Below are positions 36,149 to 48,381 of a DNA stretch of 64,000 nt, piece by piece. A program made the position numbers and the translations under genes. The notes beneath the pieces are model-generated. The model did not search any database. It saw only the letters and a list, made by a program, of their open reading frames with translations, and had not been told where the DNA came from. How positions within the stretch are numbered: the stretch's first letter is position 1; each line of letters starts with the position of its first letter. Source of the DNA: Przewalskia tangutica (Eukaryota; Streptophyta; Magnoliopsida; Solanales; Solanaceae); NCBI GenBank assembly GCA_029844215.1, contig CM056730.1, positions 55,564,924 through 55,628,923 on the forward strand, read 5' to 3'.

Positions 36149-38571
36149 TGTTATACCCGTATTTCAGTATGTATGCGTAAAGGAATACGTACAAAAGTTT
36201 GGTCTTAAAGTTAGGCCTTGGGCGATTTTTAGGCACAACTCTCAAAGCGACGCAGTTTTTCCGGCGAAGCGTTTCCACGACTTTCGTAGGATAAATTCGG
36301 CTATGTCATTTCTAATTTTTGCGGATTTTTAGAGGCGTAACACTTTGGACCAACGAGAGGCGACACTTGCCACCCTCTCATTGGTGGACTTGTCCGCGGC
36401 AATAGGGCGAATGGATGACCATCCTTGTCATAAAGTTGGTTAGATATTTTGTGTGCAAGTTGGCTAGGTACACTTGCCTAATCTTGACCTTACACTTGCC
36501 TAGCACTTGGCTAAATCTTGGCCATTGGTTGGCCATGTCTTGACCTATAAATACCCTCTTGAGATGAAGAGTTCTTCATCCAAAAAGCTTTCAAGTCTAA
36601 AAATCCTTCCTCTCCTTTGTAAGCAATTCGTCCAACACACCCCTCCCCGAGAAGCTTGGCGAGGCTACCCACTAGCCTGGCGAAACCTACCCCCTCCTTG
36701 GTAGAAAAGTTGCCTTCTTGTATTGTTATAATGCCCAAAATACCCTAGCCCAAATACCTTAGTACTTAGTAGAAGTTGTGAAGAACTTCTAAGGTTTCCT
36801 GGAGCATACAACTTAGGAGCAAAACCTTGCTCAGTAGCGACTTTTCTAGGATATTATTGGGCTTACCGAGGGTAACTAATCCTAACCCTCTTTTGAATTA
36901 GAGAATACTTCTTGTTGTAGAATAAGAATAGTATAAATACTTAGAAGAATATCACGAGAATAGAATTGAGCTGCTATCACGATGAAGGGTTTAAAGAAGA
37001 ATAATTGAATCTGTACTTTCGCATAGAATGTTTTCACGATGAACTCATATAGCTCACGGGTAGGGTTGTGCTGCCCAACTTTCCATAGAATTGTGAACCC
37101 TCTGTTTAGAATGACCCTCGGAGTAGTCTTTGATAGATATCTGTGACTATTATGGTGACTCTCTGCGCGACATATTGACTTGGCGGTGGTTTTATTTGAG
37201 AAGGTATGTGATTCTTCCTAAAGCATGATATTTTACAATATATATAGTGCGGTAGGCGTACATGTGTTAGCGGATAATAACTATGGCAATGTCTTTGACT
37301 TAAGCTTTGAATAATACTTACGGCAATGCCTCGGCTTAAGCACGAATAATACTTACGTGATGCCTCGGCTTAAGCTTTGAATAATAAAGAAGCGAAAACA
37401 TTTCAAAAGACTCTGAATCATATTAATGAAGAGAACTAATTGGTTTTAAAAGCGAAGCTTAAGAGTTATACTAGCTTTATGGGAAGTAAGTATAACCACT
37501 TAAGATTGATAAAAGAAACAAGTTTGCCTATGTGTTTATAACGGACTTATATTGTGAAAAGAATAATAAGATGGTTTGATAAGTAGACATGATATGATGC
37601 TATGTGTGTTAGTATCTTGTAACGTTTGTATAGGTGAGTATCCTTGTTGTGCTTATGTTACTTAAAAGATAAGTTGTTATGTTAGTATACTATCACTCAC
37701 CTCTTGAGATGGTGCAGGGGTTAAGGCGCCTCCCGATGCGGGGTAGACTTCGGTGATGCAGGACCATGATTCGAGAATACCTCATGCGGGTCGGGGGCCT
37801 ATGCGGGCTACGAGTTCGAGGTTAGTATGCGGGGTTATGCCTCATGCGGTCTATGTGGCCATGCGGACAATGAGTCGGGGCGATGCAGGAGTAGCTACCC
37901 TCGATGCGGGGTTATACCTCATGCGGGCCCGTGAGTGGCCTATGCGGACTCGGGAGTCGAGATTAGGCTTGCGGAATGATGATATGGCGAGTGGCCTGTT
38001 TCGATCATTCGCGGCCTAGACAAGACCTATTCTGATTACCTATTGTTGCTCTTGTTTGTGATGTGGCACTACGTGCGGTTTCTTGGTTGTTTCACACATA
38101 TTTATAAAGCGGTTTTAAAAATGATATGTTTTCATTTAAGTACTTTACGATTTCGCATACTTAGTACTGTTATGCGACCTCGCCGGGGCTGCGTTCATGC
38201 GCGGTAAGGGCAGCAGTGCTAGATCCGCATCCTTAGGATCTACGTTGGTGTCGAGCTCCATCTCTTGGAGGCTCTACTTTTGGTATGATCTCCTGTTGTA
38301 GATAGTTTTATCTGATCGGGTATGGCGGGCCACTGTCGCCATAGTTGTATATTTCCTTAAGTGCATGATCGTGTTATGCGATTGTCGGATGTAGCTTGCT
38401 AAAACATGATTATATATATATCTTAGAAAGCGATATTTTCTCACAAAATCTGTGTCTTGTTTTATAAACTGTTTCATGTCTTGCTTTATGTTTCCGCTGA
38501 TTACTCTGATGTATGACTACTTGGGTGCCCCGGTAAGGCACCAGTCACGGGCCCCGGAATGGGTCGTGACA
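36149..38571 (+). repeat. 3' LTR of element F (2.4 kb)
   Basis: It aligns end to end with 28851-31271. The differences are mainly one- to three-base indels. TATA box at 36546-36553. No gene. Confidence 0.9.
36546..36553 (+). promoter_or_regulatory. LTR TATA box
   Basis: TATAAATA in the conserved context. Confidence 0.6.
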
Positions 38572-39667
38572 TTAGTATCTTGTGTGATCGTGATGTAAGG
38601 GGGTCATTCTTGTTGTGCTTACGTTGTTAAACGTTAAGCCCGTTGTACTATTATTGTATCACATACCGGCTGACTTATTATACAGGGCTTGCCACCCTTG
38701 ATGCGGGTCTTTACGGCTATGCGGTCCTCGTGACTATGCGAGTCGCGGTAGCTCGAGATTGATCATTCGGGTGTTTAGCTGATGCGGGGATTCCTATGCG
38801 GTCTGTTGAGACTATGCGGTCTTTTGAGACTATGCGGGTTGCGGGAGCCTGGCGGATACCGAGGGTTAGGCGCCCGATGCGGGGTATACCTCGGTGATGC
38901 AGGACCATGATTCGAGAATACCTCATGCGGGTCGTGTGTGACCTATGCGGGCTGCGAGAGTTCGAGGATAGGCGCAAGCATTGCTATTGCGGGCGAGTGG
39001 CGGCCGATCATGTAGTGCGGTCTAGAAAGACCTCGGGATACGGTTTGTGGTATTTTTGATGCGTGGGTCTTAGTAGTCGGCTATGCCTTCGTACTTGCCC
39101 GTGCGGTTTTATTGTGATAACTTTGAGGCGTGAGTCTCGACTTGACATGGCTTATTTGTTGTGAAGCGTAGTTTGCTTATCATACATGTCTCTGCTTTAT
39201 AGACTATTATGATTTCATTTCTGATATTTTTAGTTTCACATACTAAATTTTTGTTGTCGCGACCTCCTTGAGGCTGCGTTCATGCGCGAGTTGAGGTACA
39301 CGATCGTTGATCCTAGCTCTCGAGTCACGATTTGAGCGTTTGGGAAGCTCCGTTTCTCGGAGGCTTATCGGTGGTATAGTCCTGTCGTAGTAAGTGTTTA
39401 CATTCGGGGGTTTGGCGGAACTGTCCGCCATTGTTGTCATATCATTCTTAGAAGTGCAGAAATCTTGTTGTGGCGGGGTTTGTAAAAAGGATTAAAGCGT
39501 TCATGTTGAAAAAGTTGTTATTTACATATATCTTTGAAAGCAAGTTTTCTCAGTTATTGTTTCATATTTCATAATATGTCTTGTATCGTTTATGTTCGTG
39601 ATTACTCGATGTTGTATCACTAGGGTGCCGGGGTAAGGCACGATCACGGGCGGAATCGGTCGTGACA
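38572..39667 (+). repeat. 3' LTR of element E, second part
   Basis: It resumes exactly at the TTAGT duplication and ends GGTCGTGACA at 39667. It carries the ATGCGG-rich imperfect repeats (38700-38950). No gene. Confidence 0.9.
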
Positions 39668-42030
39668 CGGTGCCTTGCCCAGGGCACATAATATCGTCAG
39701 TAATCGTGAATATAAAATAAGACATGAATAAAGTGAAGTGTAAAACAATTATCGAGAAAAGTTGCCTTCGCAACATATATATATAACAACTAGAACGATT
39801 ACATCCTTTTACAATTCGCCTAGCATTTTCTGTTCTCAAGAATGATATGACAACAATGGCGGGACAGGCCGCCATACCACGAATGTAGCACTACAACGAC
39901 GAGGACTATACGATAAGCCTCGGAAACGAGCTTCTCAAACGCTGAATGACCCTAAGCGAAGGATCGCTGCTGTGTACCTCTACTGCTGATGGCACTGCGA
40001 AACAACAGTATAAGTATGTGGCGAAAAATCTTGTAAATGAAATCATAGTAGTCTATATAAGCGAGAGACATGTATGATAACAAACTACGATTCGAAATAA
40101 ATCGGTCATGTCAAGTCGTGACTCACGCCTCAATCATCACTTAAATTCAACTATGGGTCTCACGCCACAACATCAATCATGCCCGTGGAATACCTTCCTC
40201 CGCTGGCGATGCATGATATAAAAGCACCAAGGAACACACATGAACACGGTCCCACTGTGTCATAATAAAACCGCACGGGGTAAATGCGAAGGCATAGCGA
40301 CTACTAAAACCCACAGTACCAACGGTCATAAAGCGTATCATGAGATCTGTCTGAACCGCCACATGATCGAAGGCGGCCACTCGCCCGCGATATCTAATGT
40401 GCGCGTCTAGTCCTGAACTTCCAGCTCGCATAGGCCACTCCGATGGCCCGTGAGGTATTTCGCGTCGGTAGCTACTCCGGCAGCGTCACGGACTCGCGAT
40501 CCGCGTGGCCACATAGACCGCATGACCACAAGGGCGCACACTAACACGGAACTCTCGTAGCCGCATAGGTCCCCGGACCCGCGTGAGGTATTCTCGAATC
40601 ATGGTCCTGGATCACCCGCTGAGTCTACCCGCGACGGAGGGCAGCTTAACCCCCGGAATCATGTCAAGAGGTGAGTGATGTAATACTAGCATAACGGCTT
40701 ACCGTTAGACAACATAAGCACAACAAGGGAAACCCCTTTACAAAAACATCATAAGACACTAACACACGTAGCATCCTAACATGTTTAATTATTAAATCAA
40801 CAAGGAAGTATTACAAGGCTATCACAAACCAACACAATCAAGTTATTCACACAAGGTACTTTCTACTTTATTATTAACAAGTTCGGGTTTTTATCCCCAA
40901 AGTACTTCATACATTAACTCTTTAAAAGATCTGTTTCTTTCACAAAAGTCACACAATACCCGTAGTATAAAAATAGAGTGACTATCTTCTTAAGTAAATC
41001 AAAACACTTCTCTTTGTAAAATCAAGTAACAATATTCTTTTTCCAAACGTTCAAGTTTGCCTAATTTCAAATACTCAAGTTTCTCATTTTCGAAAGGTTT
41101 CGTAGTTCATAATTTTAATCACTTAATGATATAATTCTCCTTTAAAACAATTTGAGAAACATATGCCTTATATGTGAGTAGGTTATTCTTGTTTATAACA
41201 ATCTTATTAAAGCAGCCATGATCTAGGAAATGTAATATCATTTTGTCTCATCTTAGCTTCTATGCAGATGGAGGTTTCTACTGGTTTTAATAATACTTAA
41301 TTAGTCAAAACATTTCCCTTTATTAACGCTGCAGTGGTTCGTTCGATACTTATTCTGATTTCCGAAATCAGTAAAACATTATCCCTTTTAAAAACCAAGT
41401 ACTCATTACTCACGAATGAGGTTTCACACCTTTTTAACAAAATTCATATTAATAATTAAGTCAAGTCTCTTATCTTTTAAGATCAAGTCTCTTAACTTCT
41501 AAAATCAATAAACCGTTCTTTTTATCTCTCTTAAGCCGTTATACCTAACTTCCCATAAAGCTAGTATAACTCTTAAGCTTTTAAAACCAAGTATTACTCT
41601 TCTTTCAAAAAGGTTTCTTAATTCTTTTGAAATACTTCAAGATTCTTATTATTCAGGCTTAAGTCAAAAGACATTGCCGTAAAACTACGTTCAGTTAACA
41701 CACGTACGTCTACCGTACTATATATATATTCTTTTAAAATATCATGCTCAAGAGGATAGGAAGAATCACATACCTCGCGACGATTATCGACTATTAGCAA
41801 AACGCTCCACGGCTATAACCCGGCTAGCCTTGTCCACCTTTCAAGTAGAACATGCTACTTGCAAAACTTTCAACCTATAACGGTTATATAAGTCTATCAA
41901 TAGCTAGACTACTCTGTAGAACATTCTAAGCAGTAGGTTCTCTATTCTACGGAAAATCGGGCAGCACTTCCCTACCCGTTAAGTTACACAAGTCTACTGT
42001 AAATACAGTCCTATGTAAGTACAGTTTAAT
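39668..42030 (-). repeat. LTR D, second piece
   Basis: It continues 20500-20525 in minus orientation: GGTGCCTTGCCC near its start, ATGCGG-type repeats in complement at 40480-40640, the conserved block TTTTGTCTCATCTTAGCTTC near 41245, a complement of the donor-like site near 41770, and CTACGGAAAAT near 41950. It ends at solo LTR G with target TTAAT (42026-42030). No gene. Confidence 0.8.
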
Positions 42031-45000
42031 TGTTACACCCCGTAAATTCAAGGAGTTAAGATAAGAACATACCAAGGAAGATAAGTTTTGAGAGTCGATA
42101 GATAAGTTGACAAACATGTGTTGGACGGATTTTGAGTTTACCTTGGAGTGTTGTACCCCAGTTGTTAAGAGTTTCGAGGTGTTTAAAAGCCTAAATGTAG
42201 TTCGTTAAATCTAGATCCCAACGCAACAAACCGTTCGTCGATAGGACATCGGAGCCAAAAGTTATGGAAGTTTCAAGTTTGGTGCGTGACGGCAGCGATT
42301 TCGGTTCGAAGTGCAGCGCGGCCGGAATCTGAGGCATGGCGCGGTTGTTCTGGGTCCGGGGTTTCAGCGCGGCCGGAATGCGAGGCAGCGCCGAATCTTT
42401 GGAACATTTTCTCGGAAGTGGAAGCGCCGCGGCGCCGGCGGCGGGGCCGCGGCGCCATGGCGGGATTTTTCGCGATAAAAGGCTGAAATCAGGAGATATT
42501 TTGTAAAAAAACCTATGGGAGGGTGACAAGTGTCCCTCCCATCCTTTTTGACCATATTAGGGCCTATTTTAGGGCCAAGTCTTGGAAGACTTGGCCATTT
42601 CATTTCAAAACCCTTCCATGAAAAACCCTCTCCCTTCTCTCTCGTTTTGGGAAGAAAACCTAGCTTTAGAGAGATTGTTGAGCGGCGGAAAGAAGAAAAA
42701 GTGTGGGTAAACTTGTGGAGTAATTTGGTGGGCGATTTTTGTGGAAAGAGTGGAAGAAAAAGGGGCTTTTGTGGGCTATTCCTTAAGGTAAAAGTTTCCT
42801 TTCTCTTGGTTATGAGCCTAAAAATTTGTTTTATTTTAGTAGTATAGATGTGAGCTGAAATTTGTTTTATTTTAGTAGTTTAGAGTTGAGCCTAAATTTT
42901 GTTATATTATAGTAGTATAGAGTTGAGCACGAAATTTGTTTTATATTGTATAGATTTGGATCTTGTTGTCTTGTTAAAAGCGAAATGGGCATGTTAGCCT
43001 TAAGATTGTAACTTCAATTGGATTTCTAATTGGGACGTCGCATGTTGTAAAGGGAGATTGTAATTGTTGAAGATGTCTAGGGCTAGATATCATGTTGGAC
43101 CTAAGAACTTGGATTGGAAAGATTTGAAAGGGGTTTAAGGTTGGTTTATTGTGGGGCGTTGGGTTATTGAATTCGACCTTAGCAAAGGTGGCAAGTTAGT
43201 AGAAACAAAGGAAGTGCCGTCCAAATTGTCGTAGGATTTAGGGACCTTGCACTTAGTTGTTCTACGTTCGAAGCTAGAGTTTGATAGACGTTTTATGACC
43301 CTTATAGGATTGAAGTACTACGGTAGCATATTCTACTTAAGGGCGATAATACGGTGGAGCATTTTGCTTATTGTCGACAATCGTCGCGAGGTATGTGATT
43401 CTTCCTATCCTCTTCAGCATGACTATTTGTAAAATATATAGTGCGGTAGACGCACGTGTGTTAAAGGAATTTGATTTCCCTTTTGTGTCTTGACTTGATA
43501 TGAAGTGTTAAGGGCTTCATTGTGTGGAAATAGTAGTAAAGTCTTATCCGTTAGTAACGGGTACTCGGTGGTTAAAGAATGAGCCCTATTGGTCTCATAA
43601 ATGTTCATAGCGGTAATTGGTTGGGTTAAAACATAAAGTGTTATAACGGCTTTATGGGAAGTTTGTTATAACCACTTTATGTAGCTAAAAGAATGGTTTG
43701 TTGATTCCAAAAGATAAGAGACGTGACTTGTAATTGACCTAAATGGTGTTGAAAAGTATAAAAAAACCTAATTCGTGAGAAATGAATACTTGGTTTTTAA
43801 AAAGAATAACGTTACAAATTTCGGAAATGGGAATAAGGATCGAACAAGCCAATGCAGCGTCGATAAAGGAAAGAAGTAATGACATTAATCATATTAAAAC
43901 CAGTAGAAACCTCCATCTGCATAGAAGCTAAGATAAGACAAAATGACATTACATTTCCTAGACCATGCATTTTCTAATGAGAACTATTGAAATCAAGTTC
44001 TGATTTTCCTAAAAGTTTCAAAGTAAGGAACTCGTTTTCTAATAGAAAAGAGACTTAAGAATTTGAAGAATTTGAAGTATTTTGGTTTAAAAGAAAGGCA
44101 TGATTCTGTCTTGACTTGTTTTATTAATCATAAAGGGTTGTAATAGCTTTATGGGAAGTTAGTTATAACGACTTTATGGAAAATAAAGAAATGGACTCAT
44201 TATTGGATTTAGAATGGTAACTTGATTTTGGGAAAAGAGTAGTAACTTGTTTTCAAAAGGTTGAACTCCTTGTGATGGAAAAACATAAGTGACTTGTTTA
44301 TAAAAGGTAGGAGTACCTTGATCCTAAAGGGGTTAAGTACTTGGGTTTTAAATGGCATACTTGATGTTGTGTTAGGAAGTATTTATAGTACCTTGAGTTG
44401 TGTGTACTAGCCTATGCTTGTTGTGGTAGCCTTTGTTGTACAAGTGTTTGGTTGTGTGCTACCGAGTCTCCCGATGGAGGGTCGGCTATCTGGTTGATTG
44501 ATGGACATACTGACGCGTTGGGTAGCCCACGGGTATGCTTCCACTGTATCGATCCTCTTGGACATGCTGACACGTTGGGTAGCCCACGGGTATGCTTCCA
44601 TTAGGAGTGTTATTTGGTTAGTTGTTTGGACATACTGACACGTTGGGTAGCCGGGTATGCTTCCTGATGAGTATCATCTTGTTATTTCCTTTGGGCATCG
44701 ACACGTTGGATGGTCCACGGGTATGGGCCACTAGGATGGTTCCATGGCCATGCTTATACCGAGGTGAGATCTTGGGGCATGCGGCCGTTGTGCGGGTTAA
44801 ACTCGGGTTGTATTTGAGTGATGATTTCACGGGCATGAGTCCCGACTTGGCATGGCTTATATGTGGTGTCTTGTAGTTTGGTTATCATACATGTCTCTGC
44901 TTTATATAGACTATTATGATTTCATTCTGATATTTCTGATTTCACATACTTGGTACTGTTGTCGACCTCGCCGGGCTGCGTTTATGCCGTAGGTTGAGGT

Positions 45001-45368
45001 ACATAACTGGCGATCCACTCTCTTAGGATTCTTTGTTCGGTTCTCGGAAAGCTCCATATCTCGGAAGCTTGTCACGTGGTGCGGTTCCACAGTAGTAGAC
45101 TTTTGTTTATTCAGGGGCATGGCGGGGCCTGTCCGTCATTATGGTTTCAAAATTCTTAAGTGCATGCCTTTGTTGTGGCGAGTTTGTAAGGGATGTAACT
45201 GTTCAAGTTTTAGTTTATGTGCAAAAAGGTAACCGTTGGGTTAGCCTGCTTTCTTATTTCACTGTTTTATATGTTTAAGTTTTTATTTCCGCTGGTTTTC
45301 TCTGATGTTGTATCACTAGGGTGCCCGGGGTAAGGCACCAGTCACGGGCCCGGGTTCGGGTCGTGACA
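42031..45368 (+). mobile_element. Solo LTR G with an unrelated U3
   Basis: It starts TGTTACACCCCG and ends GGGTCGTGACA, with an exact TTAAT duplication (42026-42030 and 45369-45373). There is no interior, so it is the product of LTR-LTR recombination. From about 43375 onward (…CGTCGCGAG|GTATGTGATTC) it is homologous to the LTRs of H and I. The first ~1.3 kb is unlike any other LTR here: GC-rich at 42280-42470, lacking the TATAAATA box, and with three AT-rich imperfect repeats of TTTTATTTTAGTAGT at 42826-42950. It retains the GAGGGTGACA motif at about 42520. No gene; the small frames across 42190-42850 look incidental. Confidence 0.85.
44503..44732 (+). repeat. Tandem repeat, ~4 units of 57-68 bases in solo LTR G
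   Basis: Units start GGACATACTGAC and contain GTTGGGTAGCCCACGGGTAT and GCTTCC. Starts near 44503, 44560, 44628 and 44693; the last is degenerate. Related to the arrays in B and I. Confidence 0.8.
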
Positions 45369-45509
45369 TTAATCTTCTTCTTTAATATTCTTCTGATGTG
45401 ATTTCAGTTTAAGTCTTTTCTGTAATATCCTTCTATTACAGTTCAATTCTCTTCTATGAATCTTATATTCATTTCTATACTACTACAGTATGTAATTTCC
45501 AATTACAAT
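45369..45509 (-). repeat. LTR D, third piece
   Basis: It continues D after solo LTR G, beginning with the TTAAT duplication and ending at element H (putative target ACAAT, 45505-45509). The rest of D must lie beyond the window. Confidence 0.75.
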
Positions 45510-45922
45510 TGTTATACCCCATATTTCCAGAGTATGTACGTGAGGGCGTACGTATAATAATTTAAGCCTTAAAGTAGGCATAGGTTCGAAATTTGGGCAC
45601 AAGTGCCGAAAATAATCGTTTTTCGACGAAACGTTTTACTAAACTTGCGAAGGGAAAATTCCGGCTATGTCATTTTTAATTTTTGCGGATTTTTCCGAGT
45701 GGCGCAACCTTTTGGTCCAACGGGAGGGGGTCCTGTGTCACCCTCACATTGAAGCAAGTGGGCGGCAAAGCGAGACAATGGCACGTTTTTGTGCCTTGGG
45801 TTAGGTAGGATATTTGTGCAAGTTGGTGTGGTAGATGGATAAGGTCCACATGGTTAAAATCTAGCCCTACACTTGCCTTACACTTGGATGAATCTTGGCC
45901 ATTGGTTGGTCATTTATTGACC

Positions 45923-45930
45923 TATAAATA
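45923..45930 (+). promoter_or_regulatory. LTR TATA box
   Basis: TATAAATA in GACCTATAAATACC, preceded by TTGGCCATTGGTTGG. Confidence 0.65.
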
Positions 45931-47754
45931 CCCCTCTAAGTTGAAGACTTTCTTCATCCAAACTTGAGCAATCTTTCTAAGTCTCAAAATACTCCCTCCC
46001 TCTCAAAGCTCTCGTCCAAATCACCCCTCTCCCCCCCTTGTGTGAGGGTTGGGCGGGAGGCCCCTCTCACTGCCTAGTTGTTTCGTATAATACCCCCTTT
46101 GTGGTATAGAAATACTCTCCAGTATTGTTATAATACCCAAATACTCTGCCACTTATACCTTGTAGTACTTTCCAAAGTTACCTCTATACGTAGAGCCCGG
46201 AAAATACTATTATACTTTCCTTTAGCCACTAAACGAAACCCTAAGGAAAACCTTCATAGTCGGTTGAAGTGTTAAGTAGAAGTTTCGTAGAACTTCTAAG
46301 GGTTGTTTGGAGCGGATTGGAGCACTCGGAGTAGGAGCTAAACGTTGCTCAGGTTCGACGTTAAACTTGGATAATTTTGGGCTCATCGAGGTAAATACTA
46401 CTGTCCTTCTATTGTAATTGGGAATTACATACTGTAGTTGTATAGAAATGAATATAAGATTCATAGAAGAGAATTGAACTGTATTGGAAGGATATTACAG
46501 AAAAGACTTGAACTGAAATCACATCAGAAGAATATTAGAGTAGAAGATTAAAACTGTATTTACATAGGATTTGTATTCTGATGGTGATAACCTTCTTTGG
46601 TTGAATGTTCTGCAAGTAGCATGTGCTACTTAGAAGGTGGACAAGGCTAGCCGGGTTATAGCCGTGGAGCGTTTTGCTTATAGTCGATAATCGTCGCGAG
46701 GTATGTGATTCTTCCTATACTCTTGAGCATGAAGTATTTTAAAAGAATACATATAGTACGGTGAGCGACGTGTGGCAATGTCTTTTGACTTAAGCACGAA
46801 TAATATGTATTTATAATATGGTAGATGTCGTGTGCTAACTGAATATAGTTGTGCGGCAATGTCTTTTGACTTAAGCTGAATAATAAGAACCTTGAAATAT
46901 TTTAAAAGGAATATAGATATAGTACGGTGAGGCGTCGTGTGTTAGCGAATGTAGTGTTACTGCAATGTCTTTTGACTTAAGACGAATAAGAAGAATCTTG
47001 AAGTATTTCAAAAGAAATAAGAAACCTTTTTGAAAGAAGAGTAATACTTGGTTTTGAAAACATAAGAGTTATACTAGCTTTATGGGAAGTTAGGTATAAC
47101 GTCTTAAGAGATAAAAAGAATGGTTTACTGATTTTAGAAGTTAAGAGACTTATTCTTAAAAGATAAGAAACTTAACTTAATTGAATTAATATGAATTTTG
47201 TGTGAAACCTCATTCGTGAGTAATGAGTACTTGGTTTTTAAAAGGAATAACGTTTTACTGATTTCAGAAATCAGAATGAGTATCGACAAACCAACTGCGG
47301 CGTTAATAAAGGAAAATGTAATGAATAATGAAGTATTATTAAAACCAGTAGAAACCTCCATCCGCATAGAAGCTAAGATGAGACAAAATGATATTACATT
47401 TCCTAGATCATATTCGCTTTAATAAGATGGTTATACACAAGAATAAACTGCTCACATATAAGGCATATGCTACTCAATTGTTTTAAAAGAGATTAAGACA
47501 TTGAACTATGAAACTTTCCTAAAATAAAGAGACTTGAGTAATTGAAATTAGGCAAACTGGAACCTTAGGGAAAAGAATGTGGTTGAAAAGGGAAGTGTTT
47601 TGGTTTACCTAAAAATGTGAGTCACTCTATTTTATACTACGGGTATCGGGTGACTTTTATAAAAGGAATGGATCTCTTTAAAAAGGAATTTAACGTACGT
47701 AGTACTTTAGGGTTAACACCCGGATTTTGACTTAAAATGAAAGTACTTTGAGTT

Positions 47755-47830
47755 GTGTATAACTTGCCTATGCTTGTTGTTGTGTAACTTGCCTATGCTC
47801 GTTGTTGGGTAACTTGCCTATGCTTATTGA
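47755..47830 (+). repeat. Tandem 25-base repeat, three units
   Basis: Unit built on AACTTGCCTATGCTTGTTGT, the complement of the 25-base repeat in B. Confidence 0.85.
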
Positions 47831-48022
47831 GATAGTCTTTGTTGTGCAAGAATTGTGTTTCTATTCTACCGCGTCTCTCGATGGAGGGCCGGTTGACTTG
47901 TCAGAGAACTTACTTGGGCGTCTGTGATGGGAGATTCCACGGGTATGCTTCCAGTAGCATTGTTACATGGGCATGTCCACACTGTTGATGGATTCTGTGG
48001 ACATGTGACCATTATGGTTATG

Positions 48023-48381
48023 GCGAAGTATCGTGACTTACGGTTGTGATCGGGTGCGTAGCCTGTTTACTTGCCCCCGTCAGCTACGTGACCGCAGTGT
48101 ATCCGGTATAGGTTATTGACTTGCCACGTATGTCGGCCCGGCGAAGTATCGTGACTTACGGTTGTGATCGGGTGCCTGGCCGATTCACTTGCCCCCGTCA
48201 GCTACGTGACGCAGGTGGATCTGGTGGAGGCTAGTGTACTTGCCACGTGTCAGCTTCGCGAGTCAGTGTTTGGATGGAGCTTCGTGACTTACGGTTGTGA
48301 TCGGGTGCCTGGCTGATTCACTTGCCGTCGGCTACGTGGCGAGTGGATCTGGTGGAGGATAGTGCACTTGCCGCGTGTCGA
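48023..48381 (+). repeat. Tandem repeat, three units of ~105-135 bases in LTR of H
   Basis: Each unit has TCGTGACTTACGGTTGTGAT, CGGGTGC, CACTTGCC, GTCGGCTACGTG-like and GTGGATCTGGTGGAGG-like segments. Starts near 48023, 48141 and 48278. Absent from the other LTRs in the window. Confidence 0.8.

Larger units (their letters stand above)
28851..38571 (+). mobile_element. Element F: complete autonomous-type Del/Tekay gypsy element
   Basis: LTRs 28851-31271 and 36149-38571 (2421 and 2423 bases) flank a 4.9-kb interior with primer-binding site, gag, pol and polypurine tract. The exact five-base duplication TTAGT (28846-28850 and 38572-38576) marks insertion into the 3' LTR of E. The near-equal, near-identical LTRs imply a recent insertion, yet gag-pol is full of frameshifts; most fall at CAG/CTG or CCG/CGG-like sites, so the true element may be far more intact than it reads. 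Confidence 0.9.
20526..39667 (+). mobile_element. Element E: non-autonomous gypsy element, split by element F
   Basis: 5' LTR 20526-23903, interior 23904-26568, 3' LTR 26569-28850 plus 38572-39667. Net length without F is about 9.4 kb. It inserted into LTR D; the duplication is CTGGT, read as TTGGT on the left and CGGT on the right. The interior has a shortened gag, the shared non-coding block and a decayed integrase tail, so it cannot encode its own replication. Layout and sequence match element J. Confidence 0.85.

Noticed and set aside
42191..42850. Overlapping frames of 60-112 codons in the GC-rich part of solo LTR G as a possible captured gene
   Set aside because: The frames lie on both strands, show no recognisable domain, have no start context, and fit chance openness in GC-rich DNA.
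47134..47422. AT-rich complementary frames in the conserved LTR block as a small membrane protein
   Set aside because: Hydrophobic translation is expected from AT-rich DNA, and conservation of the block does not follow codon positions.
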